From NCBI RefSeq assembly GCF_000807855.2, contig NZ_JRYR02000001.1, positions 442,619 to 506,618 of the forward strand: a DNA stretch of 64,000 nt, given 5' to 3'. Source of the DNA: Flammeovirga pacifica. Its GTDB lineage: Bacteria; Bacteroidota; Bacteroidia; Cytophagales; Flammeovirgaceae. Numbering within the stretch: position 1 is the first letter of the stretch; every line of letters begins with the position of its first letter. The notes beneath the pieces were generated by a model, which saw nothing but the letters and a program-made list of their open reading frames with translations, was not told the DNA's origin and searched no databases. Shown here in pieces: positions 45,584 to 54,926 of this stretch. The position numbers and the translations under genes are program-made.

Positions 45584-46252
45584 TTAAATGTGCTCTAAGC
45601 GTATAATTTCTGCTTTATATTCATTTTCCCATGTAGATCTATACCATTGAGCAGCATCTTTACCAACAAATCTCCAATGCCAAGCCTCTTTTCTGATTTG
45701 ACTGTCTTTTCTAAAGTAATAAGAAGGTATCCATCCATACTCATGGGCATGCGTTAACAGCCATAAGAAAAGCTTTGTATTTTCACCGCAATACCTGATG
45801 TCTATTGTGGTTAATAAATGATGTTCCGAATAGCCAGGTTTTTCAGCATGTTGATCACCGTACTTATTCATCATGTAAACCTGAGTACTTTTATTTCTGT
45901 AAGATGATTTAATATTGATAATAGCATTGTGGATACTCCCTGCTTTTTTCATATCAATATAAGCCTGATAAGCAGGTAATATCAGTTTATCATTATCAAC
46001 GTCTACATATTGATATTTATCTAACCGAATATATTCTAAATAATTAAATGGTATACCTATGGGTAAATTCATGAAATCATAATAGATATATTTCGGGTCA
46101 ATATCGATACCTTCTTTTTGAGCAACATAGGTACTTAAATTTACTCTTAACTTCCAGTATTTTTGAAGTGGATCTTTAGTACTGTCTTGAGCGATTAAAG
46201 AGTAGGGTAGAAGGAAAAGTAATAAAATGTGTTTGTAGTTTTTCATATACAT
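45584..46252 (-). CDS. VanY-type D,D-carboxypeptidase (M15B)
   Basis: A 222-residue exported peptidase (leader ending LIAQ). It has the VanY-family signature: SSYRNKSTQVYMM, the zinc His and Asp in SEHHLLTTIDI, and the catalytic Glu plus third zinc ligand His in EAWHWRFVG. It trims the terminal D-Ala of peptidoglycan stems. Start could be the second ATG at 46246. The terminator of the upstream gap gene ends immediately before this start codon, leaving almost no room for a private promoter. Confidence 0.92.
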   Translation of the reverse strand: MYMKNYKHILLLFLLPYSLIAQDSTKDPLQKYWKLRVNLSTYVAQKEGIDIDPKYIYYDFMNLPIGIPFNYLEYIRLDKYQYVDVDNDKLILPAYQAYIDMKKAGSIHNAIINIKSSYRNKSTQVYMMNKYGDQHAEKPGYSEHHLLTTIDIRYCGENTKLFLWLLTHAHEYGWIPSYYFRKDSQIRKEAWHWRFVGKDAAQWYRSTWENEYKAEIIRLEHI

Positions 46253-46254
46253 AT

Positions 46255-46286
46255 AAAAAAAGGGTAAATCCGAAGATTTACCCTTA
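46255..46286 (-). terminator. Terminator after gap, abutting the VanY start codon
   Basis: Stem AAGGGTAAATC / GATTTACCCTT with a short loop; on the minus strand the T run directly precedes the VanY-type gene start. Confidence 0.85.
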
Positions 46287-46315
46287 AATATAAAATCTAT
46301 ATTTTCAATCTACAA

Positions 46316-47664
<1,349 letters not shown>

Positions 47665-48297
47665 TTAACTATTGTTTGGCAAATTTCTTTTTTGTTTTGA
47701 TTTTTTATCTCCGAATATAAAATCAACCAAGCTTCTCACTTCTCCATCTTTATTAGCTTGTTGGAATCTTTTATAAATCTGGAAGTGTTTTTCTGGATCT
47801 ACATTGAATTTATCCTTGCCGTCTTCTAATTTCATTTTAGATCGATGAAATAGCTGACGACAGTGATCTGCTTTTTTCTTAGCAATATCAGTGATCTCAT
47901 TATAATTTAAATTGAAGGCCTCTTTAAGAAGGTAGACTCCAAGTTCTGAGTCATTCAATCTTTTCATCATATTCTTTAACCCTTCAGAAATTTCTGAAGC
48001 CTTATCACTAGACCATTGATCGAATGGATCAAAATGAAAATTGTGAGTGATATTAGACCAATTATCAACTAAATGTTCTTTTTTTCTTTTTAAAGCGTCA
48101 AGATGATTTAGGCAAGTATTGGTGATTGTTTTTATTAAATAATTCTTGATGTCTTCGATCTTTGAAAGGTCTACTCTCATGATCTTCAAGAATGTTTCTT
48201 GTACCATATCTTCCGCGTCGCTTGCGACACCAAGGATTCTGTAGGCTACAGCATACAATAGTGGCCTATATTCTGTTATGGCTTGTTCTGCTGACAT
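47665..48297 (-). CDS. ECF-type RNA polymerase sigma factor (SigJ/ECF41-like, shortened tail)
   Basis: A 210-residue sigma factor. Region 2: YRPLLYAVAYRILGVASDAEDMVQETFLK. Region 4: GVYLLKEAFNLNYNEITDIAKKKADHCRQLFHRSK, the helix-turn-helix wording typical of the SigJ/ECF41 branch. That branch normally has a SnoaL-like C-terminal extension of about 100 residues; here only its first part remains (HFQIYKRFQQANKDGEVRSLVDF) and then a basic tail. No anti-sigma gene is adjacent. The gene lies immediately downstream, in reading direction, of the nine-copy small-RNA array. Confidence 0.9.
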   Translation of the reverse strand: MSAEQAITEYRPLLYAVAYRILGVASDAEDMVQETFLKIMRVDLSKIEDIKNYLIKTITNTCLNHLDALKRKKEHLVDNWSNITHNFHFDPFDQWSSDKASEISEGLKNMMKRLNDSELGVYLLKEAFNLNYNEITDIAKKKADHCRQLFHRSKMKLEDGKDKFNVDPEKHFQIYKRFQQANKDGEVRSLVDFIFGDKKSKQKRNLPNNS

Positions 48298-48552
48298 AGA
48301 GTTACAAGTGATAGTATATTATTTAGTTTATTCCATTTAGGAATATCATATCTTAAATTATTGGTCGCAATTTAATGAATTAATATTTGATTTAGAACAT
48401 GATTATCGATAATAAATACAATTTCTAAATGAATTAATACAATTGTCATCTATGGGTAATAATATCAATATTTAGGGCTATAAAAGTGAATAATTATTCA
48501 TTATTTGAATAATTATATTTTGATATAAAGAGTAGGATATCTTGATAAAACA

Positions 48553-48653
48553 CAAAAAAGAGTTTATGGAAACCACAAACTCTTTTATCATAACCCAAAA
48601 ACTAACTATTACTCTTTTATTTTATATATCTTAACTCAATTGATATTGAGGTG
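48553..48653 (-). ncRNA. Small-RNA unit 1
   Basis: Hairpin A arms CTCAAT/ATTGAG (48635-48640, 48645-48650), core 48593-48616, terminator stem AAGAGTTT/AAACTCTT (48554-48586). Confidence 0.72.
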
Positions 48654-48774
48654 TTTTCTTTAATTGTTTATAATTATAAAAACGGCTGTTAATAATATAT
48701 GTTGACTATATCGTGCTAATAAAGTTAAATATTTTAACATTTTATTTTGAGTCATAAACCTTGAAAAACCGAAA

Positions 48775-48877
48775 CAATAAAAGAGCTAGGAGAAACTCCA
48801 AGCTCTTTTTAACATAACCCAAAAACTAACTATTACTCTTTTATTTTATATATCTTAACTCAAATTAATTGAGGTGC
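48775..48877 (-). ncRNA. Small-RNA unit 2
   Basis: Hairpin A CTCAA/TTGAG (48860-48864, 48870-48874) like unit 1, but terminator GAGCTAGGAG/CTCCAAGCTC (48779-48812) like unit 3. Core 48818-48841. Confidence 0.72.
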
Positions 48878-49002
48878 TTATTCTTAATAATGTTATAATT
48901 AAAAAAGCGAATAATTGTGATTCTGGTTGAGTTTTAGGTGCTAATAAAGTTAAATATTTTAACATTTTATTTTGAGTCATAAACCTTGAAAAAACCGAAA
49001 CA

Positions 49003-49101
49003 ATAAAAGAGCTAGGAGAAACTCCAAGCTCTTTTTATATAACCCAAAAACTAACTATTACTCTTTTTTCTATATATCTTAAAATCAGTTCAACTGATTG
49101 T
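49003..49101 (-). ncRNA. Small-RNA unit 3
   Basis: Hairpin A AATCAG/CTGATT (49083-49088, 49094-49099), core 49042-49065, terminator 49005-49036 identical in stem to unit 2. Confidence 0.72.
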
Positions 49102-49198
49102 GAATATCTATTCATTTTATATTAACATATACGATGTTAAATGTGTTTGGTTGAGGTATTTTTACTAACAAATTTTAATGATTATATATCAATTTAAA

Positions 49199-49296
49199 AC
49201 AAAAAAGAGCTTAAGGAAACCCTAAGCTCTTTCACCCAAAAACTAACTATTACTCTTATCTTTCTATATATCTTAAATCAAGATAACTTGATTGTG
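49199..49296 (-). ncRNA. Small-RNA unit 4
   Basis: Hairpin A AATCAAG/CTTGATT (49076-equivalent arms at 49276-49282 and 49287-49293), core 49234-49257, terminator 49199-49233 (GAGCTTAaGG family). Confidence 0.74.
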
Positions 49297-49393
49297 AATG
49301 CGTATTCATTTTATAATTTAATTAACGTTGTTTTTATTAAGTAGTTACACGTTTATTGTCAATAAGGTTTAACATAATACCAAACTATTTATA

Positions 49394-49490
49394 CAAAAAA
49401 GAGCTTAAGGAAACCTTAAGCTCTTTCACCTAAAAACTAACTATTACTCTTATCTTTCTATATATCTTAAACCAGGTTAACTGATTGTGA
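49394..49490 (-). ncRNA. Small-RNA unit 5
   Basis: Hairpin A AACCAG/CTGATT (49470-49475, 49481-49486; one G-U pair in RNA), core 49428-49451 with the single core substitution of the array, terminator 49395-49427. Confidence 0.72.
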
Positions 49491-49587
49491 ATATCTATTC
49501 ATTTTATAATATAATTAACGTTATTTTTATTGAGTAGTTTCACGTTTATTGTCAATAAAATTGAACATATTGAAAATTGAAATAAGC

Positions 49588-49687
49588 AAAAAAAGAGCTT
49601 AGGAATATCCCAAGCTCTTTTCAACCCAAAAACTAACTATTACTCTTTTTTTCTATATATCTTAAATCAGATTAACTGATTGTGAAT
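49588..49687 (-). ncRNA. Small-RNA unit 6
   Basis: Hairpin A AATCAG/CTGATT (49665-49670, 49676-49681), core 49624-49647, terminator 49588-49621. Confidence 0.72.
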
Positions 49688-49781
49688 TTCTATTCATTTT
49701 ATAATATATAAAACGCTCAAAAAGAAGATTAGTTACTCTTTTATTGTAAACAATATTTAAATTTTCAAATAATTCTTAGAT

Positions 49782-49881
49782 AAAAAAAGAGCTTAAGGAA
49801 ACCCTAAGCTCTTTTCAACCCAAAAACTAACTATTACTCTTATCTTTCTATATATCTTAAAACCAGCAATTCTGGTTGTGA
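49782..49881 (-). ncRNA. Small-RNA unit 7
   Basis: Hairpin A AACCAG/CTGGTT (49861-49866, 49872-49877), a double change relative to unit 6 that keeps pairing. Core 49818-49841, terminator 49782-49815. Confidence 0.74.
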
Positions 49882-49978
49882 ATTCTTATTTTTTTTATAG
49901 TAATAGAAACGTAAATTATGAGGAGAGGTTTCTAATAAAATGTCAATGATGTTTAACATATTTTCAGATGGAACTAAA

Positions 49979-50075
49979 ACAAAAAAGAGCTTAAGGAAAC
50001 CCTAAGCTCTTTCACCCAAAAACTAACTATTACTCTTATCTTTCTATATATTTTTAAACCAGATTAACTGATTAT
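49979..50075 (-). ncRNA. Small-RNA unit 8
   Basis: Hairpin A AACCAG/CTGATT (50057-50062, 50068-50073), core 50014-50037, terminator 49981-50013. Upstream sequence resembles that of unit 3. Confidence 0.72.
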
Positions 50076-50181
50076 TTATTCAATTTATATTAACATAAAC
50101 GGTGTTAAATGATGCTTGGTTTCTTATGTTTTGCAAACAAATTTTAATGTTTGTGTGTTATTGTCAGTATTTAGAATGATG

Positions 50182-50274
50182 GTAAAAAAAGAGTAAGGAG
50201 ATACCCCTTACTCTTTTATCATAACCCAAAAACTAACTATTACTCTTATATTTCTTGACTTGATATCAAGTGTG
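50182..50274 (-). ncRNA. Small-RNA unit 9 (first in reading direction)
   Basis: Hairpin A is a different perfect palindrome ACTTGATATCAAGT (50258-50271); the linker is shorter. Core 50224-50247, terminator with its own arms GAGTAAGG/CCTTACTC (50183-50217). A perfect -7 element TATATTTG lies upstream at 50293-50300. Confidence 0.72.
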
Positions 50275-50292
50275 TTTCAATATTCAATGTTA

Positions 50293-50300
50293 CAAATATA
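50293..50300 (-). promoter_or_regulatory. Candidate -7 element of small-RNA unit 9
   Basis: TATATTTG on the minus strand matches the Bacteroidota -7 consensus TAnnTTTG, 22 bp before hairpin A. Other units have TATATTAT- or TATGTTAA-like sequences at the same place, preceded by a conserved CGT. No -33 TTG at correct spacing is evident. Confidence 0.4.
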
Positions 50301-50369
50301 CAAGCTTGAAAAATCGAAGTAAACTTTTGATTTTTAACAAATTGTAATGTCAATTAATGATTGTAAAAT

Positions 50370-50894
50370 CTAGAATATTGCTTGCACTTCTTTTTTAAGC
50401 TCGTTTAGAGCTAATACGGTAGGAGTTGCCTCCTCAGAAATGCTTTTCTCTAAAATTACTTTCGCTAAATCCAGACCAGTGGCGTCAGCAGGAAGTTCTT
50501 TAGCAGAGTTATTAATAAAAGAGATAGATTGTTCTTTTGCTCCTCTAATCATTTCCCATAAATCCGGGGAAATATAGATTTGCTGTGATAGGTTATGGTT
50601 AAATTCTTCTTTGATTGTCATAATCAAGACCTGTTGCGTAGAAATTGCATTGAATTCCTCGTAATTCGTTCGGTCTAATATTTCTGTGTAAGAAATCCTT
50701 TCTAAAAATAATGCTAACCTCTCATAAGCTTGTAGCTTTAAAGGTAAGGTCTGTTCTTGTTGATCGGATTTCATTTTGATTGATAAAGTGTCATATTCCT
50801 TCTGAAGGAACATTTTCACGATATAAAATGCACTTAAAAGTACTATACCCGCAGGGACAGTAAGTTTTAATAATTCTATTAATTCTGTCGTCAT
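50370..50894 (-). CDS. Conserved membrane-anchored hypothetical protein
   Basis: A 174-residue protein with one N-terminal transmembrane helix (LTVPAGIVLLSAFYIVKMFL) and a cytoplasmic helical domain: LPLKLQAYERLALFLERIS, a segment I associate with uncharacterised Bacteroidota proteins, then a regular helical remainder with EEFNHNLSQQIYISPDLWEMIRGAKEQ. Function unknown. No terminator is visible between it and unit 9 of the small-RNA array downstream, so its message may run into the array. Confidence 0.75.
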   Translation of the reverse strand: MTTELIELLKLTVPAGIVLLSAFYIVKMFLQKEYDTLSIKMKSDQQEQTLPLKLQAYERLALFLERISYTEILDRTNYEEFNAISTQQVLIMTIKEEFNHNLSQQIYISPDLWEMIRGAKEQSISFINNSAKELPADATGLDLAKVILEKSISEEATPTVLALNELKKEVQAIF

Positions 50895-51355
50895 AGTTTA
50901 AAAAAATTTTGATGCAATATTAGTAACCTCTTTTGTGTATATCAATATTTACAGACTAAGATTGATAAAAACCTTTATTTTAATCAATACTAACACATCA
51001 TTATACTTTATTCTCCTTTGATTTACATTCAAGGTAATACTAAACGATTGCACCCGGTTTTATAGGGATATTAAATTTTTTGATGATTGATATATTTATT
51101 TTCACTAGTAAGGAATAGAATTCCTTGTGTATTCATTATCAATTGCCCGATTCTAAATTCAAATATTATGCTATTTGAAATACAAATGCTTATTTTTGAT
51201 TCTTTATAACAGAAAATAACCAAATGCTATAGGATAGTTATTAATATCTTTTGCAACTTCATCCTATACTAGAGATAGAAATGTTATGTTTTTTCAATCT
51301 GGGAGAGTCTCTCACTAATCTGAGGTAATGACTTATCAAATTAATTTTAAGAATT
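50895..51355. other. Divergent intergenic region of about 460 bp
   Basis: No gene seen. It has two small inverted repeats: AAGGAAT/ATTCCTT at 51110-51126 and TATAGGAT/ATCCTATA at 51228-51268. Neither is followed by a T run. Confidence 0.5.
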
Positions 51356-51751
51356 ATGTTGTTTTGCAGGGAGTATTTATTTGCTCAAATTATACTTGTA
51401 TTCATATCATGTGATATATATGCTCAAGGTATATTAGATATGAAAATAGAAAAGTCTCCACATCAACATTTAATATTAAATCTTGATTCAAATGAAACTT
51501 ATGAAAGTATTTTTATAACATTGATCACTGATGATGTAGGATTAGTAGAAGTAAATAAATTTGTTCAAGACTTTGATAGTGATTCACCTTATATTTTTGT
51601 ATATCTAAACGGAAAAACAAGTAAAGTTTTTTTAGAAAGTTCTACTATCATACCATTAGAATTACAAGAAAACTCTACAATTGTTAAAATCAGAGGGTAT
51701 TATTATAATTCCAGTATTGGATATTCTAAAATATTTGAAAGGAAAATATAA
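51356..51751 (+). CDS. Hypothetical small secreted protein
   Basis: 131 residues with a leader (MLFCREYLFAQIILVFISCDIYAQ) and a mature part of beta-strands (HLILNLDSNETYESIFITLITD; SPYIFVYLNGKTSKVFL) ending in SIGYSKIFERKI. No family recognised. The sequence is AT-rich and it stands alone, so it may be a recent or narrow-range gene. Confidence 0.62.
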   Translation: MLFCREYLFAQIILVFISCDIYAQGILDMKIEKSPHQHLILNLDSNETYESIFITLITDDVGLVEVNKFVQDFDSDSPYIFVYLNGKTSKVFLESSTIIPLELQENSTIVKIRGYYYNSSIGYSKIFERKI

Positions 51752-51871
51752 TTGAAAACAATAGGTAATGTTTAGTCATTAAACGTTAGTACCTAACTGT
51801 TCTGGATTTTTAGTGCTAGCATTATCTTGAACTAAAATATTGAAGAAGATGATGTCTTATTACTATAAAAC

Positions 51872-51902
51872 AAGCCAATCTATTTGAGGATAGATTGGCT
51901 TA
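51872..51902. terminator. Bidirectional terminator
   Basis: Stem AAGCCAATCTAT / ATAGATTGGCTT with a 6-nt loop, between convergent genes. Confidence 0.85.
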
Positions 51903-51939
51903 TCTTGTTTACTATATTATGTTTTGTAAAATCAAATTA

Positions 51940-53052
51940 CTAATTCGTTTTTCTATATAATAACACTGCTAATGCATTGATGATAATCCCATAAATTCCA
52001 ATAATGAAAAAGTTCATTTTTACATCGGCCCAAGAAGCACCCTTTAAAAGAACATTTCTCATTATTTCAATAAAGTATCGAACAGGATTTAATAGAGTAA
52101 GGTCTTGAGCCCAACCAGGCATATTCTCAATAGGGGTAAACAGTCCACTTAAAAGCACAAATACAATCATAAAGAACCATGCTATAAACATGGATTGCTG
52201 TTGTGTATCAGATAGAGTAGAAATAATTAATCCTAATCCTAGCACTACTAGTAAATAGATCATCGCAAAGGCAAAAACAATAGAAAGTGGTCCTTGAATT
52301 GGAATATCAAAAACTAGTTTAGCAATTGATAAACCTAGACTTAATACAAACATTCCAATACACCAAAATGGAAAGAGCTTTCCAATAATAAATTCTGCTT
52401 TTGTAATAGGCGTTACATTCAATTGCTCAATCGTCCCAATTTCTTTTTCTTTTACAATGTTCATGGAAGTGAGGAAAATACCAATCATACTTACCAAAAG
52501 GACTAATAGGCCAGGAACCATATAAAATTTATAGTTTAGGCTGTTGTTGTACCAGTTTAAATTGGATATATTTATTTTCAATCCATTTTTTAATAAAAGA
52601 CCTTTTTCTTGAAGGTAATTATCTTGGAAATCACGAATGATAGATTGTGCATAATTCACAGACACACCCGCTGACATACCATCTATTGCATCGACTTTGG
52701 CAGAAAGCTGTGTGGGCTGATGATGAATGATATTTTTCTCAAAATCTTGAGGAATCTCTAAAATAATGACAGCTTCACCCGTCTGTAAACTTTCGCCATT
52801 ATCAGCATCATAAGGTGTGTTTTGAAGTATATTAAAATAGCTTGATGAAGCATATTTTGAGATCAATTGTTGTGAAAGCGAGGATTGATCTTTATCAATA
52901 ATTTCCATATTGATATTATGAACATCGAAAGTTGCTGCAAAAGACAATACCATTAATTGCATAATGGGCATCAAAAAAATGATAGGAAGCATTCCTTTGT
53001 CTCTAAATATCTGTTTGAATTCCTTTTGAAGAATAAATTTAAATCTCTTCAT
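51940..53052 (-). CDS. ABC-2 type transporter permease (YbhR-like)
   Basis: A 370-residue inner-membrane permease: N-terminal cytoplasmic KEFKQIFRDKGMLPIIFLMPIMQL, one helix, a large periplasmic domain (about 45-175) and five helices after residue 180, with the loop EKEIGTIEQLNVTPITKAEFIIGKL typical of ABC-2 drug exporters and ENMPGWAQ near the end. Last gene of the efflux operon, starting 2 bp after the other permease. The two permeases probably form a heterodimer. Confidence 0.92.
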   Translation of the reverse strand: MKRFKFILQKEFKQIFRDKGMLPIIFLMPIMQLMVLSFAATFDVHNINMEIIDKDQSSLSQQLISKYASSSYFNILQNTPYDADNGESLQTGEAVIILEIPQDFEKNIIHHQPTQLSAKVDAIDGMSAGVSVNYAQSIIRDFQDNYLQEKGLLLKNGLKINISNLNWYNNSLNYKFYMVPGLLVLLVSMIGIFLTSMNIVKEKEIGTIEQLNVTPITKAEFIIGKLFPFWCIGMFVLSLGLSIAKLVFDIPIQGPLSIVFAFAMIYLLVVLGLGLIISTLSDTQQQSMFIAWFFMIVFVLLSGLFTPIENMPGWAQDLTLLNPVRYFIEIMRNVLLKGASWADVKMNFFIIGIYGIIINALAVLLYRKTN

Positions 53053-53054
53053 AA

Positions 53055-54173
53055 TTAACCCAGTCTAATATTAAATCTTTTGATACTCACACCTACGAGT
53101 ACCACAAACATTCCTGCTAGTACTAATGTCTCTTTAAGTATTTCTGAAATTGTTGCTCCTTTTAACATCAATGCCTTAATAATGATATTGAAGTAAGTGG
53201 CAGGAATTACTTTGGTTACCATTTGTAAGGGTAAGGGCATGTTGTGTATAGGAAAAATAAACCCAGATAATAGCATGGTAGGTAAGAACAAAGCAAATAA
53301 AGAAATCATTAAAGCCAGTTGCTGAGTTTTTGCAACCGTTGAAATAAAAATACCTAATGCTAACACTACCAGGCAATACAACAGAATTTCGAAAGTGATT
53401 AATCCGAAATGGGCTAGAATTGGAACTCCAAAAACAAACTTCCCTAGGAATAAAATGAAAACGGCTATACTAAATGAGAGCGCTAAATATGGGATCACTT
53501 TACCTAAAATTATTATTGAAGGGTGCATGGGTGATGCTAATAAAACTTCCATAGTACCGGTTTCAATTTCTCTTGTGATAGCAATTGATGTCATCATAGT
53601 ACAAATCAACATCAGTATTATGGTAATTAAACCGGGTACAAATGTATAGGCCGATTTTAATTCAGGATTATACCTCATCTGAATTTCTGTATTGATTTGA
53701 ATAGGAGGACTACTTCCAAATGTTTTTTGTGCATTCTCGTACAAGAAAGACTGAATTTGACCTTCTAAAAAGGCTCCAATTTGAGTCCCTGTATTTGGAT
53801 CTGAAGCATCACAAATGATCTGAACTTTAGCTTCTTTATTTTTTAAAATATCCTCTTCAAAATGGGGTGGTATAACGATTGCCGCTTTAATTCTACCTTT
53901 TTTAAAGGATGTATTTATGGCTTCTTCATTCTCTAATATTTCATCAACTTTAAAGTAAGATGTAGATAAAATTTTATTGACCAATTGATGACTTGACACC
54001 TCTTTAGATTGATTTAACAGAGCAACTTTTACTTCTTTGATTTCAGTTGAAATGGCAAATCCAAATAATACAATCTGTACGATAGGTATCCCAAATAATA
54101 TCAATAGGGTTCTCTTATCACGAAAAATGTGATAAAACTCCTTTTTTATAATTCCTTTTAAACGATCCATCAC
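53055..54173 (-). CDS. ABC-2 type transporter permease (YbhS-like)
   Basis: A 372-residue paralog of the next permease: KEFYHIFRDKRTLLILFGIPIVQIVLFG start, periplasmic domain, and REIETGTMEVLLASPMHPSIIILGKVIPY loop. It starts 1 bp after the ATPase gene. Architecture matches E. coli YbhS, part of the YbhGFSR drug and cation exporter. Confidence 0.92.
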   Translation of the reverse strand: MMDRLKGIIKKEFYHIFRDKRTLLILFGIPIVQIVLFGFAISTEIKEVKVALLNQSKEVSSHQLVNKILSTSYFKVDEILENEEAINTSFKKGRIKAAIVIPPHFEEDILKNKEAKVQIICDASDPNTGTQIGAFLEGQIQSFLYENAQKTFGSSPPIQINTEIQMRYNPELKSAYTFVPGLITIILMLICTMMTSIAITREIETGTMEVLLASPMHPSIIILGKVIPYLALSFSIAVFILFLGKFVFGVPILAHFGLITFEILLYCLVVLALGIFISTVAKTQQLALMISLFALFLPTMLLSGFIFPIHNMPLPLQMVTKVIPATYFNIIIKALMLKGATISEILKETLVLAGMFVVLVGVSIKRFNIRLG

Positions 54174-54174
54174 A

Positions 54175-54915
54175 TTATTTTAAATTGTATTGATCGCCCC
54201 TAGCTAAGTGAATGAATACTTCATCCATATTCTGAGCGTTAAATTCTTTCTTCAATTCTTTGGGTGTTCCATACCCATGAATTTCTCCATGAACCATCAT
54301 AGAGATTCTATGACAATACTCTGCTTCATCCATATAATGGGTAGTCACAAATACAGTCATCCCTTGATCTGCTTTTTCATAGATCATTTCCCAAAATTGT
54401 CTTCTTGTAATTGGATCTACACCACCTGTAGGTTCATCTAAGAAAACCACCTTAGGGTTATGTAGAGTTGCAACAGAAAAAGCAATTTTTTGTTTCCATC
54501 CTAAAGGAACTTCTTTGAGTAACTTTTTTTTGATGTTCCCTAAGTCTAATCGTTCTATAAGTTTTTCTCCTCTCTCTTTTATTTGTGTATTTGATAATCC
54601 ATAAATACCACCATAAAACGTGATATTTTCCATTAAAGTAAGATCATTATACAAAGAGAATTTTTGAGACATGTAACCAATATTTTTCTTGATTTTCTCT
54701 TGTTCTGTGAATACATCGTACCCAGCAACTGTTGCCGCTCCAGAAGTAGGAGACAGTAAACCAGTCAGCATTCTCATTGCTGTACTTTTACCGGCACCAT
54801 TCGCACCCAAGAAGCCAAATATTTCCCCTTTTTTTACATCAAAAGTGATTTTATTGACCGCAGTAAAATCTCCAAATGTTTTGGTTAATTCTGTTGATTC
54901 TATAATCTTTTCCAT
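54175..54915 (-). CDS. ABC transporter ATP-binding protein, second YbhF-like half
   Basis: A 246-residue ATPase. Walker A GANGAGKST (about 36-44), Walker B VVFLDEPTGGVDP, H-loop TTHYMDEAEYC. Its signature motif is PLGWKQ in place of LSGGQ, a known variant of the C-terminal half of YbhF-type ATPases. With the preceding ATPase it corresponds to the two halves of E. coli YbhF, encoded here as separate genes 11 bp apart. Confidence 0.92.
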   Translation of the reverse strand: MEKIIESTELTKTFGDFTAVNKITFDVKKGEIFGFLGANGAGKSTAMRMLTGLLSPTSGAATVAGYDVFTEQEKIKKNIGYMSQKFSLYNDLTLMENITFYGGIYGLSNTQIKERGEKLIERLDLGNIKKKLLKEVPLGWKQKIAFSVATLHNPKVVFLDEPTGGVDPITRRQFWEMIYEKADQGMTVFVTTHYMDEAEYCHRISMMVHGEIHGYGTPKELKKEFNAQNMDEVFIHLARGDQYNLK

Positions 54916-54926
54916 AACTCAGAGAT

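Larger units (their letters stand above)
48553..50274 (-). repeat. Nine-copy tandem array of a structured small-RNA unit
   Basis: Nine units of about 95-103 nt at a period of 192-227 bp fill the gene-free gap between 48298 and 50369. Read on the minus strand each unit has (i) a 5-7 bp hairpin A, (ii) an AT-rich linker, (iii) a 24-nt core containing TAATAGTTAGTTTTTGGG identical in eight copies and with one change in copy 5, and (iv) an intrinsic terminator with T run. Arm sequences of both hairpins differ between copies but pairing is kept. The spacers are much less conserved. The T run is on the minus strand only in most copies, which fixes the direction. Function and family unknown. Confidence 0.85.

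Noticed and set aside
49076-49700. Small conserved peptide (start ATGAAT, MNRYSQS-like) encoded by the array units on the minus strand
   Set aside because: The ATG is present only in units 3-6, the frame stops at different points, and units 1, 2, 7, 8 and 9 lack it, so coding is not conserved.
48553-50274. CRISPR array
   Set aside because: Units are about 100 nt with about 100-nt spacers, sequence within units varies in a pairing-preserving way, spacers are related to each other, and no cas gene is nearby.
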